Source of the DNA: Paenibacillus sp. FSL R5-0912
GTDB lineage: Bacteria > Bacillota > Bacilli > Paenibacillales > Paenibacillaceae
DNA length: 64,000 bases
Direction: 5' to 3'
Assembly: GCF_000758605.1 (NCBI RefSeq)
Contig: NZ_CP009282.1
Coordinates: 7,626,001-7,690,000, forward strand
Shown here: piece by piece, positions 7,812 to 15,270 of the stretch
Numbering within the stretch: the first letter of the stretch is position 1
Layout: each line of letters opens with the position of its first letter
Position numbers and translations under genes: made by a program
Notes under the pieces: generated by a model
Told to the model about the DNA's origin: nothing
Databases searched by the model: none
Seen by the model: the letters and a program-made list of their open reading frames with translations, nothing else

Positions 7812-8444
7812 TCATTGCCGCTGCCGCAACCTCATTCTGAAAATCACGGCTTCTATGACGAGCAGATTAGGAATCCAACAAACCCAAGCGACAACCCGAA
7901 ACCCCGCCTCGAAATCGCCAAACAGAAGAGTCAGCGGTGCTAACCAGATTCGAAGCGTGACAGCTGCAAAAGTAAGCGCATAACTGCGAAGCATCCATGC
8001 TTTATGAGCTTGGATGTCTTTGGCCATAATTTTTCTCGTTGCAGTAAGCGTCGTCGCAACCCACAATACATCGAGCGACATGAACCCAAGCCCGGCAATC
8101 CAACCTCCTGTGGCAAAAAGGGATAAATACACACTCACGATCCCACTAACTGTAATCGAAAGAACATATCCATACCCCAATAGGCGATGCCAACGTTTCC
8201 TATCATTCGTTGGCTTCATAAATAGTTGAAAGGGTCCTATGATCAAGGCAAATATCGCGGTAAAAATATGGATGTATAGTACATATATCCATGGTTTGAG
8301 TTCAAAATTCGGCTTTTGCAATTTGAAAGAGACAAGTCCTGCATCACTAGCTTTAAGCACGCCATACTGAACAATTGCGTATGCGGCAATCGAAAATGCG
8401 AGAATGAGAACGAGTGCCCGGATCATCTTATTTCCCATATGCAT
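7812..8444 (-). CDS. DUF2306 family membrane protein
   Basis: A multi-spanning membrane protein of about 210 residues with roughly six hydrophobic segments, including an N-terminal one and a histidine-bearing pair around YIHIFTAIFALIIGPFQL and RKRWHRLLGYGYV. Conserved histidines (HRLLG, AHKAWMLRSYALT) are typical of DUF2306, a family of unknown function sometimes compared with haem-bearing membrane proteins. The start at 8444 follows GGAGGAGGATA closely. The upstream promoter has a 21-bp dyad and a long 19-bp spacer of the MerR type, although no MerR gene is adjacent. Confidence 0.82.
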   Translation of the reverse strand: MHMGNKMIRALVLILAFSIAAYAIVQYGVLKASDAGLVSFKLQKPNFELKPWIYVLYIHIFTAIFALIIGPFQLFMKPTNDRKRWHRLLGYGYVLSITVSGIVSVYLSLFATGGWIAGLGFMSLDVLWVATTLTATRKIMAKDIQAHKAWMLRSYALTFAAVTLRIWLAPLTLLFGDFEAGFRVVAWVCWIPNLLVIEAVIFRMRLRQRQ

Positions 8445-8483
8445 TATCCTCCTCCGTTGATGCACCGTGAAGCTGTTGTCCCT

Positions 8484-8511
8484 TTAAACCCTATAGTGGC
8501 TATAGGGTCAA
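8484..8511 (-). promoter_or_regulatory. MerR-type promoter with dyad
   Basis: Minus-strand TTGACC is followed by a 19-bp spacer before TAAAGG (17 bp before TTTAAA). The spacer holds the perfect dyad ACCCTATAG-TGG-CTATAGGGT (8488-8508). A long spacer with a central dyad is the hallmark of MerR-activated promoters. Confidence 0.55.
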
Positions 8512-8512
8512 T

Positions 8513-8663
8513 ACCGATCTTCTCGATTGAGGAACCAGCTAGGAGTCGAAAGGAACGCACAAATTCAACGCTTGCCGTGGTCAAGTTTCCTGCCGTACTT
8601 TTCCAGCATGCGCTCCTTGTTCTCCCATACCCCTTCCACGAAACATCCATTTTCGGTTTACAG
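8513..8663. other. Intergenic stretch with an unidentified C-terminal-like frame
   Basis: A minus-strand frame ending in ...ENKERMLEKYGRKLDHGKR-stop looks protein-like by composition but has no start and no recognised relative. It may be another gene tail. Confidence 0.25.
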
Positions 8664-9623
8664 TTAGAAATAATACCCCTTCCGAATTTCATCTAAAAGG
8701 GTAGGATGTACTGGATTCCATCCCAAACGCTCCTGCGTCAACGCACTGGACACCGGATTATCCGTTTTCGTGAAGGGTGCAAGCCATCCGAAATGTTTAC
8801 CTGCTTCTTCAACCCCAATGCCTTGGACCGGCAGGTTCAGATGGAGGCCCAGAGCCGTGGCGATCTCTTGAAACGGAATGCCCTCTTCGCTCACCGCATG
8901 AAACCGGGACCCTGCCGGAGCTTGTTCTAAGGCGAGTCTAAAAAGGCGCGCCGCATCCAGTAGATGCACGGATGGCCAACGGTTGGTTCCGGAGCCTGTA
9001 TAGGCGGAGAAACCCTTCTTGCGAGCGATGTTCACCAGATTTGGGAACAAGCCCGTCTTATCGCCTTCACCATGTACGATCGGTGGGAGGCGTACAATCG
9101 AGGAACGTATCCCCCGATTCGCCAAGTCTAGGGTGGTATGTTCAGAAATGATGCGTAATCCACCTGGGGATTGAGGATCCCCAGCGCTGTCCTCCGTTCC
9201 GAGACGGCCGGGAGTAAGCGTCATCGTAGGCATCGCGATGACAAGCGCCCGGTCACCGCCGGGTAAGGGGGTGCCAAGTGTCTCGATGACTCGCCTGTCG
9301 GTCTCAATTGCAGCCTTCATAAATCGCATCACCACATGACGAGGATTCCCGCCTAATAAAACCCTAAGCCGAGTTGGAAGGCCCGCATGCGAGAACTTGT
9401 GGAAGAAGGCCAAATGAATGACCCCGTCTACTGCAGCAGCCACTTTGCGCAAGCCTGCTAAATCCTCAATCGAACCGATTTGAACCTGGGCACCCAATGC
9501 CGTAAGCCGTTTGCCGGCTTTTTCAGAACGGGCAAGACCAACCACTTGATGACCGGCATCCAGCAGTTCGCGAACGACCGCCCCTCCGATGAAGCCTGTC
9601 GCCCCTGTAACCAATACACGCAT
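8664..9623 (-). CDS. NAD(P)-dependent epimerase/extended SDR family protein
   Basis: A 319-residue extended short-chain dehydrogenase. The N-terminal Rossmann motif GATGFIG (about 7-13) and the GSIEDL, DGVIHLAF and RLPPIVHGEG segments mark the atypical NmrA/epimerase branch. The canonical YxxxK active-site tyrosine is not in its usual context; an SEHTTLDLA segment lies near that place, so it may be a binding protein or an atypical reductase. An AraC-family gene with the same orientation lies 156-198 bp upstream and may regulate it. No sugar-biosynthesis genes are nearby. Confidence 0.85.
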   Translation of the reverse strand: MRVLVTGATGFIGGAVVRELLDAGHQVVGLARSEKAGKRLTALGAQVQIGSIEDLAGLRKVAAAVDGVIHLAFFHKFSHAGLPTRLRVLLGGNPRHVVMRFMKAAIETDRRVIETLGTPLPGGDRALVIAMPTMTLTPGRLGTEDSAGDPQSPGGLRIISEHTTLDLANRGIRSSIVRLPPIVHGEGDKTGLFPNLVNIARKKGFSAYTGSGTNRWPSVHLLDAARLFRLALEQAPAGSRFHAVSEEGIPFQEIATALGLHLNLPVQGIGVEEAGKHFGWLAPFTKTDNPVSSALTQERLGWNPVHPTLLDEIRKGYYF

Positions 9624-9804
9624 ATTCAGAAAGCCCCTTTCCTATCGGTAGGATGTTTACTCTTAGTATAGGGGATTGACCACTGCGGTCTTTGCCTTTT
9701 CCGTCGGAGTTTTTGCCTGATTCAACAGATTCCGCTGCCTAAAAAGGGAAAATCCGCTAGGCTCTATGCCCGCGGAAATTTGAAAAGCCGTTTACGTGTG
9801 CGTT

Positions 9805-10779
9805 TCACTTCAACTGTTGCTGGTCCTGACGCCACCTTGTGATATCTCTAGTTGGAGGGCACCCAAAAAATCGGCTGTAATCGCGGCTAAATTGGGAATC
9901 GCTCAAATAGCCCACAAGCCGGCTCGCCGTAGTTGCGTCAATGGAGCTGGATAACATTAGACGCCTCGCCTCTTGCAGACGCAGCACCTTTTGATATTGC
10001 AGAGGGCTCATCGCAGTAGCCGATCTGAAATACTCGCGAAACGACGATTCGCTCATATGGACCAACTCCGCCAAATCCGCTACTTTCCACGGCTGGGAAA
10101 AGTTATTTTGGAGCCAATCAATCGCTTTTGCAACCTGCTGCATGCCCGATTCCGCCAGAACAGTCTCAGCAACATAAACACCGATTGGGCTACGGAGGAG
10201 GCGGATATAAATCTCGTCTTTCACCAATGGAGCCAGCATTTGAGCATCATCGGGAGAGGACAGGCATGCCATCAATCTTGCAGCGGCGTTCATCATGGCC
10301 AAATCAGCTTCGATGACGTAGCACGCACTGCGATTGCGAACCTCCGGCAAACCATTCGGAAATACCATCGGCAGCAACGAAGCAATCCTTTGCGGATCGA
10401 GATATAAACCTATCCCCAAGAACGGTACTTGGGGGCTGGCCTGCATGATTTTCATCGCAACAGGCAAGGCAACGGGGGCAATATACATTCGCGAAGCACT
10501 ATACTCATAAGCATCCTTGCCTACGGTAATTCGCTTTTTCCCTTGCGCAGCAATGCAGATTGCCGGCGAGAATATGGTGTGAACATCATCCGCCGCTTCT
10601 ACTTGCGAATATCGGTTCACATACAGACCATGGATCGGTGAAGCATAGGTCCCATCCTGCGAAGTATACGTGTAAATCAAACTTGCCAACCGGGCTGCTT
10701 CACCATTTAGCGCTGACTTGGCATCATCTAATACAGATACATCCTCATATTTATGGTAATTGTCCATGTTCACAAGCAA
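9805..10779 (-). CDS. AraC-family regulator with AraC_N (cupin-like) domain
   Basis: A regulator of about 324 residues. The N-terminal AraC_N-type effector domain contains SPAICIAAQGKKRITVG and YIAPVALPV; the C-terminal double HTH begins near KAIDWLQNNFSQPWKVADLA and ends with SDSQFSRDYSRFFGCPP. This class commonly controls a neighbouring oxidoreductase, which fits the SDR gene downstream. The start is uncertain: AGGGGG lies six bases before the in-frame TTG 10779, while GTG 10773 and ATG 10767 follow, and an ATG at 10821 lacks a ribosome-binding site. Confidence 0.85.
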   Translation of the reverse strand: MLVNMDNYHKYEDVSVLDDAKSALNGEAARLASLIYTYTSQDGTYASPIHGLYVNRYSQVEAADDVHTIFSPAICIAAQGKKRITVGKDAYEYSASRMYIAPVALPVAMKIMQASPQVPFLGIGLYLDPQRIASLLPMVFPNGLPEVRNRSACYVIEADLAMMNAAARLMACLSSPDDAQMLAPLVKDEIYIRLLRSPIGVYVAETVLAESGMQQVAKAIDWLQNNFSQPWKVADLAELVHMSESSFREYFRSATAMSPLQYQKVLRLQEARRLMLSSSIDATTASRLVGYLSDSQFSRDYSRFFGCPPTRDITRWRQDQQQLK

Positions 10780-11280
10780 CTTCTTCCCCCTCAAATGTAA
10801 CGGGATGATAGGCATGTTCATGATACCACAGGCGCATCCAAATCGTAATGAGCTGATTGCCCCACTCGGCAGAGGAGGGGAATTCTGTGACTATACTGTT
10901 CAAACATATGGCATCGCCTCAAAGCCGAAATAGATGAAATGCAATTGTATTTGAATGGACAAGTGTTTATTCATGAGAAAGCGCTGAATGGAGTTTACCA
11001 CGATCATGAGCATGACTACCGGCATACGATGAAAGAAATGAAAGAACAACTAATCGAGCAAGCGAGAAAAGCAATGACGATTAAGGGAAAGTTATCCGTC
11101 TCCATATTTGATGATTTGGAGCTTGCTTTCGTTGAGTTATGACGAAAAGAATAAACAGCCTATTTCGCTTGAACTGCCTGACTGTTCACGGTCTGCCTTA
11201 CCTCTGTTGGTTGTGCCCCGGATATCGCGAATTTTCTATCAATGACAAAGAAAGGTGCTCCTGTTATATTCGCTTTACCA
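10780..11280. other. Region with an unidentified small frame and a gene fragment
   Basis: On the plus strand an open frame of about 78 codons (from about 10905 to 11142) encodes a charged, helical-looking sequence with VYHDHEHDYRHTMKEMKEQL and ends LELAFVEL. It lacks a ribosome-binding site and was not recognised; it may be a gene tail. A DsbA-like fragment follows on the other strand. Confidence 0.35.
11160..11280 (-). pseudogene. C-terminal fragment of a DsbA/FrnE-family oxidoreductase
   Basis: About 38 residues including GAPFFVIDRKFAISGAQPTEV match the cis-proline loop and C-terminal helix start of FrnE-type DsbA proteins, where a GVPFFVI...GAQP pattern is diagnostic. The CxxC active site and most of the protein are missing. 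The fragment begins right at the 11281-11302 attachment-like repeat. Confidence 0.7.
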
Positions 11281-11302
11281 CTACTTGTGATAAGGTTCCC
11301 CG
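11281..11302 (-). repeat. rlmH-end direct repeat (att-like), copy 4
   Basis: CTACTTGTGATAAGG followed by TTCCCCG matches the 3' end of rlmH (25682-25703) at 20 of 22 positions. Read on the minus strand it encodes GEPYHK-stop, and the two differences from rlmH are synonymous. The preceding sequence is not rlmH, so only the gene end is repeated, as at an SCC-type attachment site. Confidence 0.75.
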
Positions 11303-11409
11303 ATACGTGAATGTCCGTAAGACCACCAAGCTTAAACCTTGAAGCACGAAAGACGGCGATTTTCATATCGAACAATCTTGACAATTGTAAAAGATAGTAT
11401 TATTCTGTT

Positions 11410-11431
11410 AATGGTTAAACGTTTAACTATT
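11410..11431. promoter_or_regulatory. MarR-type operator
   Basis: A 22-bp palindrome with one mismatched pair is centred on GTTAAACGTTTAAC, upstream of the marR-like gene. A further half-site, ATTTAACTAT, follows at about 11436. Autoregulation by the MarR protein is likely. Confidence 0.65.
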
Positions 11432-11503
11432 AATCATTTAACTATATTGCGCACACCATCCGAAAGAAATTGAAAGGAGGGATACAAAATACAGAACGAG
11501 CCG

Positions 11504-11941
11504 ATGCTGTTGATGATTAAGGAGTTCTCAAACGTTCTTCATGAACTCAACAGTAAAATCATAAAATTCGTTGACGAGCAGCTAAATACAACAGGTTTGG
11601 TTCGAACACATTTTGGCATTCTGCATGAGTTGGCGGACGGAAAAGAACGCTCCATGAGTGATTTAAGTAAAATTCTGCATGTTACAAAACCAAACATAAC
11701 CGTTTTAATCGATAAGCTTGTAAAGCTTGACTATGTTGAGCGGGTAAACAGCAGCAATGACAGAAGAGTGTCTTTGATTCGCCTTACAGATGCTGGGCAA
11801 AGGCTTATTAACAAAACAGCTGAAACGCTAATTAATTCCTCCTCTGAAATTTTAAAAACTCTTGATAACGAGGATCGGGAGCTAATAGAACAAACGACTC
11901 AAGCAATGAAAAAACTGTTAACCAAGTTCAATAACACATAA
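11504..11941 (+). CDS. MarR family transcriptional regulator
   Basis: A regulator of about 145 residues with the winged helix in the middle: SMSDLSKILHVTKPNITVLIDKL is the DNA-recognition region and NSSNDRRVSLIRLTDAG the wing with its DRR signature. The first ATG (11504) is 23 bases after AAGGAGG (11474-11480), which is too far. An in-frame ATA at 11489 is eight bases beyond it and would add MQNEP, so an ATA start or a mutated start codon is possible. It precedes a monooxygenase-domain gene in an apparent operon. Confidence 0.88.
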   Translation: MLLMIKEFSNVLHELNSKIIKFVDEQLNTTGLVRTHFGILHELADGKERSMSDLSKILHVTKPNITVLIDKLVKLDYVERVNSSNDRRVSLIRLTDAGQRLINKTAETLINSSSEILKTLDNEDRELIEQTTQAMKKLLTKFNNT

Positions 11942-11961
11942 TTGTTAGGAGTGACTATGCG

Positions 11962-12285
11962 ATGAATACAATAAACCCATATCCCGAAAGTGTAACGATA
12001 TTCATTGAAATCCATGCAAAAGCTGGCGAAGAGGAGTTTACAAAGCAGACCTTCACGACTACCATTGAAACTTCAAATAAACCGGGTCTCATTAGCTATG
12101 AAATCTTCGAAGACAGCAATGCACCCGGAACTTTTTACTCAACTCAGGAGTGGGAAAGCGTAGAAGCCTTTCATGCTCATATGCGCGAAGCGAAATCAGC
12201 GGGAATAGCAGAAGCTACTTCTATGTTACGGGAAATGCCAAGGACCAGTATCCTCAAACGCATAGGGAAATCTGAGAATCTGTGA
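11962..12285 (+). CDS. Antibiotic biosynthesis monooxygenase (ABM) domain protein
   Basis: A 107-residue dimeric alpha-beta barrel protein. SVTIFIEIHAKAGEEEF, the GLISYEIFEDSNAPGTFY segment and WESVEAFHAHM are the standard ABM landmarks. Members act as cofactor-free quinol monooxygenases or quinone/haem-degrading enzymes. It starts 20 bp after the MarR gene, with AGGAG ten bases upstream, and is probably cotranscribed and controlled by that regulator, a common stress-response pairing. Confidence 0.88.
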   Translation: MNTINPYPESVTIFIEIHAKAGEEEFTKQTFTTTIETSNKPGLISYEIFEDSNAPGTFYSTQEWESVEAFHAHMREAKSAGIAEATSMLREMPRTSILKRIGKSENL

Positions 12286-12335
12286 TAACAAAAAGACGCG
12301 AATGGATGTAGAATCCAGCTCTGAATGATCTGGTA

Positions 12336-12740
12336 TCAATGCCTGCTACTGAACCGTCTAATCGCTTCCTCAGTCACCGGCTCGAAGAGGTTTACAAGGT
12401 TGCCGTCGGGATCACGGAACAGCATAGAACGGTTCCCCCACGGCATCGTCGTCGGTTCTTTTACCCAATCATAGACAATTGGCTTCAAGCGTGCGTACTC
12501 GGCTTCGACATCGTTGACGCGGAACTCGATGATGACAGTGTGATTACTCGCTGCCACTACGGAACCAGCACCAAATAGCTGCGCCGTTTGGGAGTGACCG
12601 ATTGCCAGGGTACATGCTGGCATAACGAGTTCGGCAAAAACAGGCGCGGGGTACACCGCCGAAACACCCAGGACTTTTTCATAGAACTCGGCGAGACGAT
12701 TCACATCGTCAGTAATGATGCGTACAGAAGCAAAATTCAC
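12336..12740 (-). CDS. VOC family protein (glyoxalase-like)
   Basis: A 134-residue VOC protein: NFASVRIITDDVNRLAEFYEKVLG at the start and MPWGNRSMLFRDPDGNLVNLFEP near the end, with a metal-binding glutamate in the usual place. The start is GTG 12740, behind an AGGAAGG sequence. Its leader is the 43-bp sequence repeated next to the first VOC gene at 3.3 kb, although the two proteins are clearly different. The substrate is unknown. Confidence 0.87.
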   Translation of the reverse strand: MNFASVRIITDDVNRLAEFYEKVLGVSAVYPAPVFAELVMPACTLAIGHSQTAQLFGAGSVVAASNHTVIIEFRVNDVEAEYARLKPIVYDWVKEPTTMPWGNRSMLFRDPDGNLVNLFEPVTEEAIRRFSSRH

Positions 12741-12780
12741 AAAATACCACCCTTCCTATACTCCTTTATGTTTACATACC
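12738..12780. repeat. 43-bp repeat, copy 2 (VOC leader)
   Basis: This matches 3322-3364 with two mismatches. Here it supplies the ribosome-binding region and leader of the minus-strand VOC gene. Confidence 0.7.
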
Positions 12781-12792
12781 CTATAATAAAAC

Positions 12793-12824
12793 AACGCTAC
12801 TGACAGCGTTATGTCAGTAGCGTT
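12793..12824 (-). terminator. Terminator of a lost minus-strand gene
   Basis: A perfect 13-bp stem (AACGCTACTGACA / TGTCAGTAGCGTT) with a 6-nt loop is followed on the minus strand by TTGTTTTATTATAG. It sits just downstream of the peroxiredoxin fragment and would have ended that gene. Confidence 0.7.
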
Positions 12825-12876
12825 CTGAAATTATTCGGGCTTCCCCAATCCAATCCCTCTGCAGGATGGGCTGTTT

Positions 12877-13023
12877 ACAGCTTCCTTAATTCATCCAGTA
12901 TATCCTCGGGGGACAGGCGTTGCATGAAATCCGGGTTGACGTATGCGGAGCGGATTATGCACGACTCGTCGATATCGTACAAAATATTGTAAAAGGCAGC
13001 CACCAGACCATTCGTATCGCTCA
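12877..13023 (-). pseudogene. C-terminal fragment of an AhpC/TSA-family peroxiredoxin
   Basis: About 48 residues ending at the minus-strand stop near 12877 include VAAFYNILYDIDE and IIRSAYVNPDFMQRLSPEDIL, resembling the end of peroxiredoxin-like AhpC/TSA proteins. The N-terminal thioredoxin fold with the peroxidatic cysteine is missing, and the 5' side abuts a histidine-kinase fragment on the other strand. Confidence 0.55.
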
Positions 13024-13165
13024 GCAGTCAGCGCGCAGGAGCGGCGGAGCCGGTCTAGGTCTGTCAATCGTCCGGCATCTGCTTACATGTCCCCAAGGGA
13101 CCGTTGAGCTGGAGACCAGCTCCGAATCGGGAAGTGTATTTAAGGTCACATTGATTCAGGGCTAA
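13024..13165 (+). pseudogene. C-terminal fragment of a sensor histidine kinase
   Basis: GGAGLGLSIVRHLL followed by GTVELETSSESGSVFKVTL is the G2 box and last strands of an HATPase_c domain. The histidine box, N box and all sensor parts are missing, so it is a gene tail with its original stop. Confidence 0.7.
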
Positions 13166-13386
13166 GAAGATCGTCTTCATGTTATATAGATGTAGAACAA
13201 GAAGCCCGTCCCAACCGGGCAGGCTTCTATATGATAAGTTCTGCGATCTGACCGACTGTCACTGTGCACCCTACTCTCTATTTCAATCTGCTTCGCCATT
13301 CTCATTCACGCTCCAGAAGCGCTTCACATACTCCATACTTATTCCTCTTTTCTATATTTATGTTGCAAACAGTGTTGCTCGTTGTC
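13166..13386. other. Intergenic with imperfect hairpin
   Basis: AGAAGCCCG...GGGCAGGCTTCT (about 13200-13228) can form an imperfect stem and may terminate the kinase relic. No gene is recognised in the remainder. Confidence 0.4.
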
Positions 13387-14331
13387 TCATCTGTTGTTTT
13401 GAACAAGCATACTGTTAAAGAGCCAGCGAAAGTTCCAGTCGAAATACTGGGGCAGATGCCAATCCTCATAGCCTTTTAATACCCCTTGTTCCAGCCAGTA
13501 AGACTCTGATTTCCCGCTTTTTACAGCTCCAGAAACATAGGTGATCGTTTTCTCCAAAAAGCGTATGACATCCGTGATTCGATCTGAATTGGATACATCT
13601 CCATGTCCCGGAACGACAGTATTGACCTTGAGGTCTTTTTGAATGCGTTTAAGGATGCGTACCCAAGCGTATGGATTACCGTATGGCAACACCGGAATGG
13701 TCTTAGTCGATATTAAATCACCAGCGATCAAAGTTTGCTCTTCTGGAACGTACACAACAGCATCACTTAAAGAATGCCCGCCTCCGTAAGATAATACTTC
13801 GATGGTTCGCTTTGTTCCTTGAATAACGAGTTTATCGTCAAAAGTTATCGTGGGGATCACCCTGCAAAGGGAAGGGATGGCATCATAAAGGGCTCGCTGT
13901 ACGGAAAGATCATAGTCGATTTCAGTTAGCATGTGGGGATCTCTTTGCTGTGAACGTACATGATTTAGGCTGGTTATTAACTTTAGAATGTTTTGCTGCA
14001 TAAGATCAATATTCACTTCGCCCATATCAGATAGCAAGTCTCTTGTCCAAACGGTAGATATCAATTCGCTATTCATAAATTCCTGATTGCCGTTGACATG
14101 ATCTCCATGAAAATGTGTATTCACTACATATTTAACCGGTCTGTTTGTTAATTGTTCAGCAGTATGGCGTAACAAAGCACCAGAATGCGGGAGGTTGGTT
14201 GTATCCACTACAACGGTTAAATCCCCAAGATCAATAATTGCTGCATTCCCCAGAGAACCGCTGCCTGGAACCGAAATGGCCCCCCAGATCCCTTCTGCTG
14301 CTTGTTGAATCGTGAAATATTCGTTGTTCAT
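13387..14331 (-). CDS. MBL-fold metallo-hydrolase
   Basis: A 314-residue metallo-beta-lactamase-fold hydrolase. The metal-binding motif THFHGDHVNG lies near residues 96-105, GGGHSLSDAVVYVPEEQTLIAGDLI supplies the later histidine and aspartate, and VPGHGDVS the last histidine. The fold hydrolyses very diverse substrates; nothing here fixes which. The start has AAAGGGG nine bases upstream. It is divergent from a MerR-family gene, and its promoter has the 19-bp spacer and dyad expected for MerR control. Confidence 0.88.
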   Translation of the reverse strand: MNNEYFTIQQAAEGIWGAISVPGSGSLGNAAIIDLGDLTVVVDTTNLPHSGALLRHTAEQLTNRPVKYVVNTHFHGDHVNGNQEFMNSELISTVWTRDLLSDMGEVNIDLMQQNILKLITSLNHVRSQQRDPHMLTEIDYDLSVQRALYDAIPSLCRVIPTITFDDKLVIQGTKRTIEVLSYGGGHSLSDAVVYVPEEQTLIAGDLISTKTIPVLPYGNPYAWVRILKRIQKDLKVNTVVPGHGDVSNSDRITDVIRFLEKTITYVSGAVKSGKSESYWLEQGVLKGYEDWHLPQYFDWNFRWLFNSMLVQNNR

Positions 14332-14350
14332 TGTTGCACCCCTTTAACAA

Positions 14351-14381
14351 TTAGTAAAGTTAACTTACAAGTTAGAGTCAA
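14351..14381 (-). promoter_or_regulatory. MerR-controlled promoter of the MBL gene
   Basis: On the minus strand TTGACT and TACTAA are separated by 19 bp, with AACTT-AC-AAGTT centred in the spacer. The long spacer with a dyad is the standard target of MerR regulators, and a MerR gene is transcribed divergently. Confidence 0.7.
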
Positions 14382-14500
14382 CTGGAAGTCAAGAGGTTTT
14401 CAGGAGGGGTTAGGGGCAATTGTACACATTGGCTTTGAGTGAACTGAAAGCTGTATAATATCTTTCAATACCAGCATACAAAAGGAGGGACAGAAATCGG

Positions 14501-14914
14501 ATGCTTACGATAAGTCAAGTGTCAGAACAAACGGGATTAACTCCTTATACGATTCGTTATTATGAAAAAATCGGGGTGCTACATGAACCCAAGCGTAGTA
14601 ATGGAGGGGCACGTGTCTACAAAGAAAGTGAGGTTTCCTACATTCAATGTCTAAATAAACTTAAAAAAGTGGGCTTATCACTTGAGGAGATTACGGAATT
14701 TACTCGTGAGGGCTGTGTAATGGATAAAATTCAGCAAGGGGAGAATCCTTCTAATTATAATCCTACCTTAAAAAAGCGGATTGAAATCCTTGAGAAGCAT
14801 CTGATGGGACTGGAATCCAGGCGGCAAGAAATTGATTACATGATTTCTCTCGCCGCAGAGAAACTTACCCTATACCAAGAACTCACGAAAGAAGACATAG
14901 TAAATACTAGATAA
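14501..14914 (+). CDS. MerR family transcriptional regulator
   Basis: A 137-residue MerR-type regulator: the winged HTH opens with MLTISQVSEQTGLTPYTIRYYEKIGVL and a long coiled-coil dimerisation helix covers about residues 80-125. A single cysteine (EGCVMDK) is retained in the effector region, compatible with an AdhR-like thiol or aldehyde sensor, although this is not proven. It is divergent from the MBL-fold hydrolase, whose promoter carries the matching operator. AAAGGAGGG lies upstream of the ATG. Confidence 0.9.
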   Translation: MLTISQVSEQTGLTPYTIRYYEKIGVLHEPKRSNGGARVYKESEVSYIQCLNKLKKVGLSLEEITEFTREGCVMDKIQQGENPSNYNPTLKKRIEILEKHLMGLESRRQEIDYMISLAAEKLTLYQELTKEDIVNTR

Positions 14915-14945
14915 TAGGCGGCGTAAATCCTACGTGAACACTGCA

Positions 14946-14974
14946 GGGTGCCTGATGTGGAAAATCAGACACCC
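14946..14974. terminator. Bidirectional hairpin between MerR gene and SDR fragment
   Basis: GGGTGCCTGAT and ATCAGACACCC form an 11-bp stem with one mismatch and a 7-nt loop, placed between two convergent genes. Confidence 0.6.
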
Positions 14975-15011
14975 CACATGCAATTGATCATATTTCCGTT
15001 TGATCACATCA

Positions 15012-15251
15012 TTAACTTCCCAGATCAATGACTATAGGGAAAGGTCCGCCGCCCCCCAATCTCCCCCTGCTGTTGCCTGTAGCTTCCGAAATATCCTTTA
15101 ATGCAGCTTTTCCACTCTCCGCACCTCTGCTGATAATCACGACCTTGGCCCCAAGTCTGGCTGGTCCGGGTGCGATTGCTTTACCTACTCCAGACGATCC
15201 TCCTGAAATTAAAAACACTCTGCATTTAATATCCGTATGTGTTTCGTTCAT
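15012..15251 (-). pseudogene. N-terminal fragment of a short-chain dehydrogenase/reductase
   Basis: About 79 residues with the nucleotide-binding motif SGGSSGVGKAIA and the following GAKVVIISRG strand of a classical SDR, ending prematurely after VIDLGS. The active-site serine, tyrosine and lysine are absent. It directly follows the NmrA-like gene on the same strand and may have been cotranscribed. An internal SDR piece at 7485-7593 represents a later part of this family. Confidence 0.7.
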
Positions 15252-15270
15252 TTGAGGATTCTCTAATTTA

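Noticed and set aside
13220..13245. TATATGATAAGTTCTGCG as a further att-like repeat
   Set aside because: Only the TATGATAAG core agrees with the rlmH end and the rest differs, so it is not distinguishable from chance.
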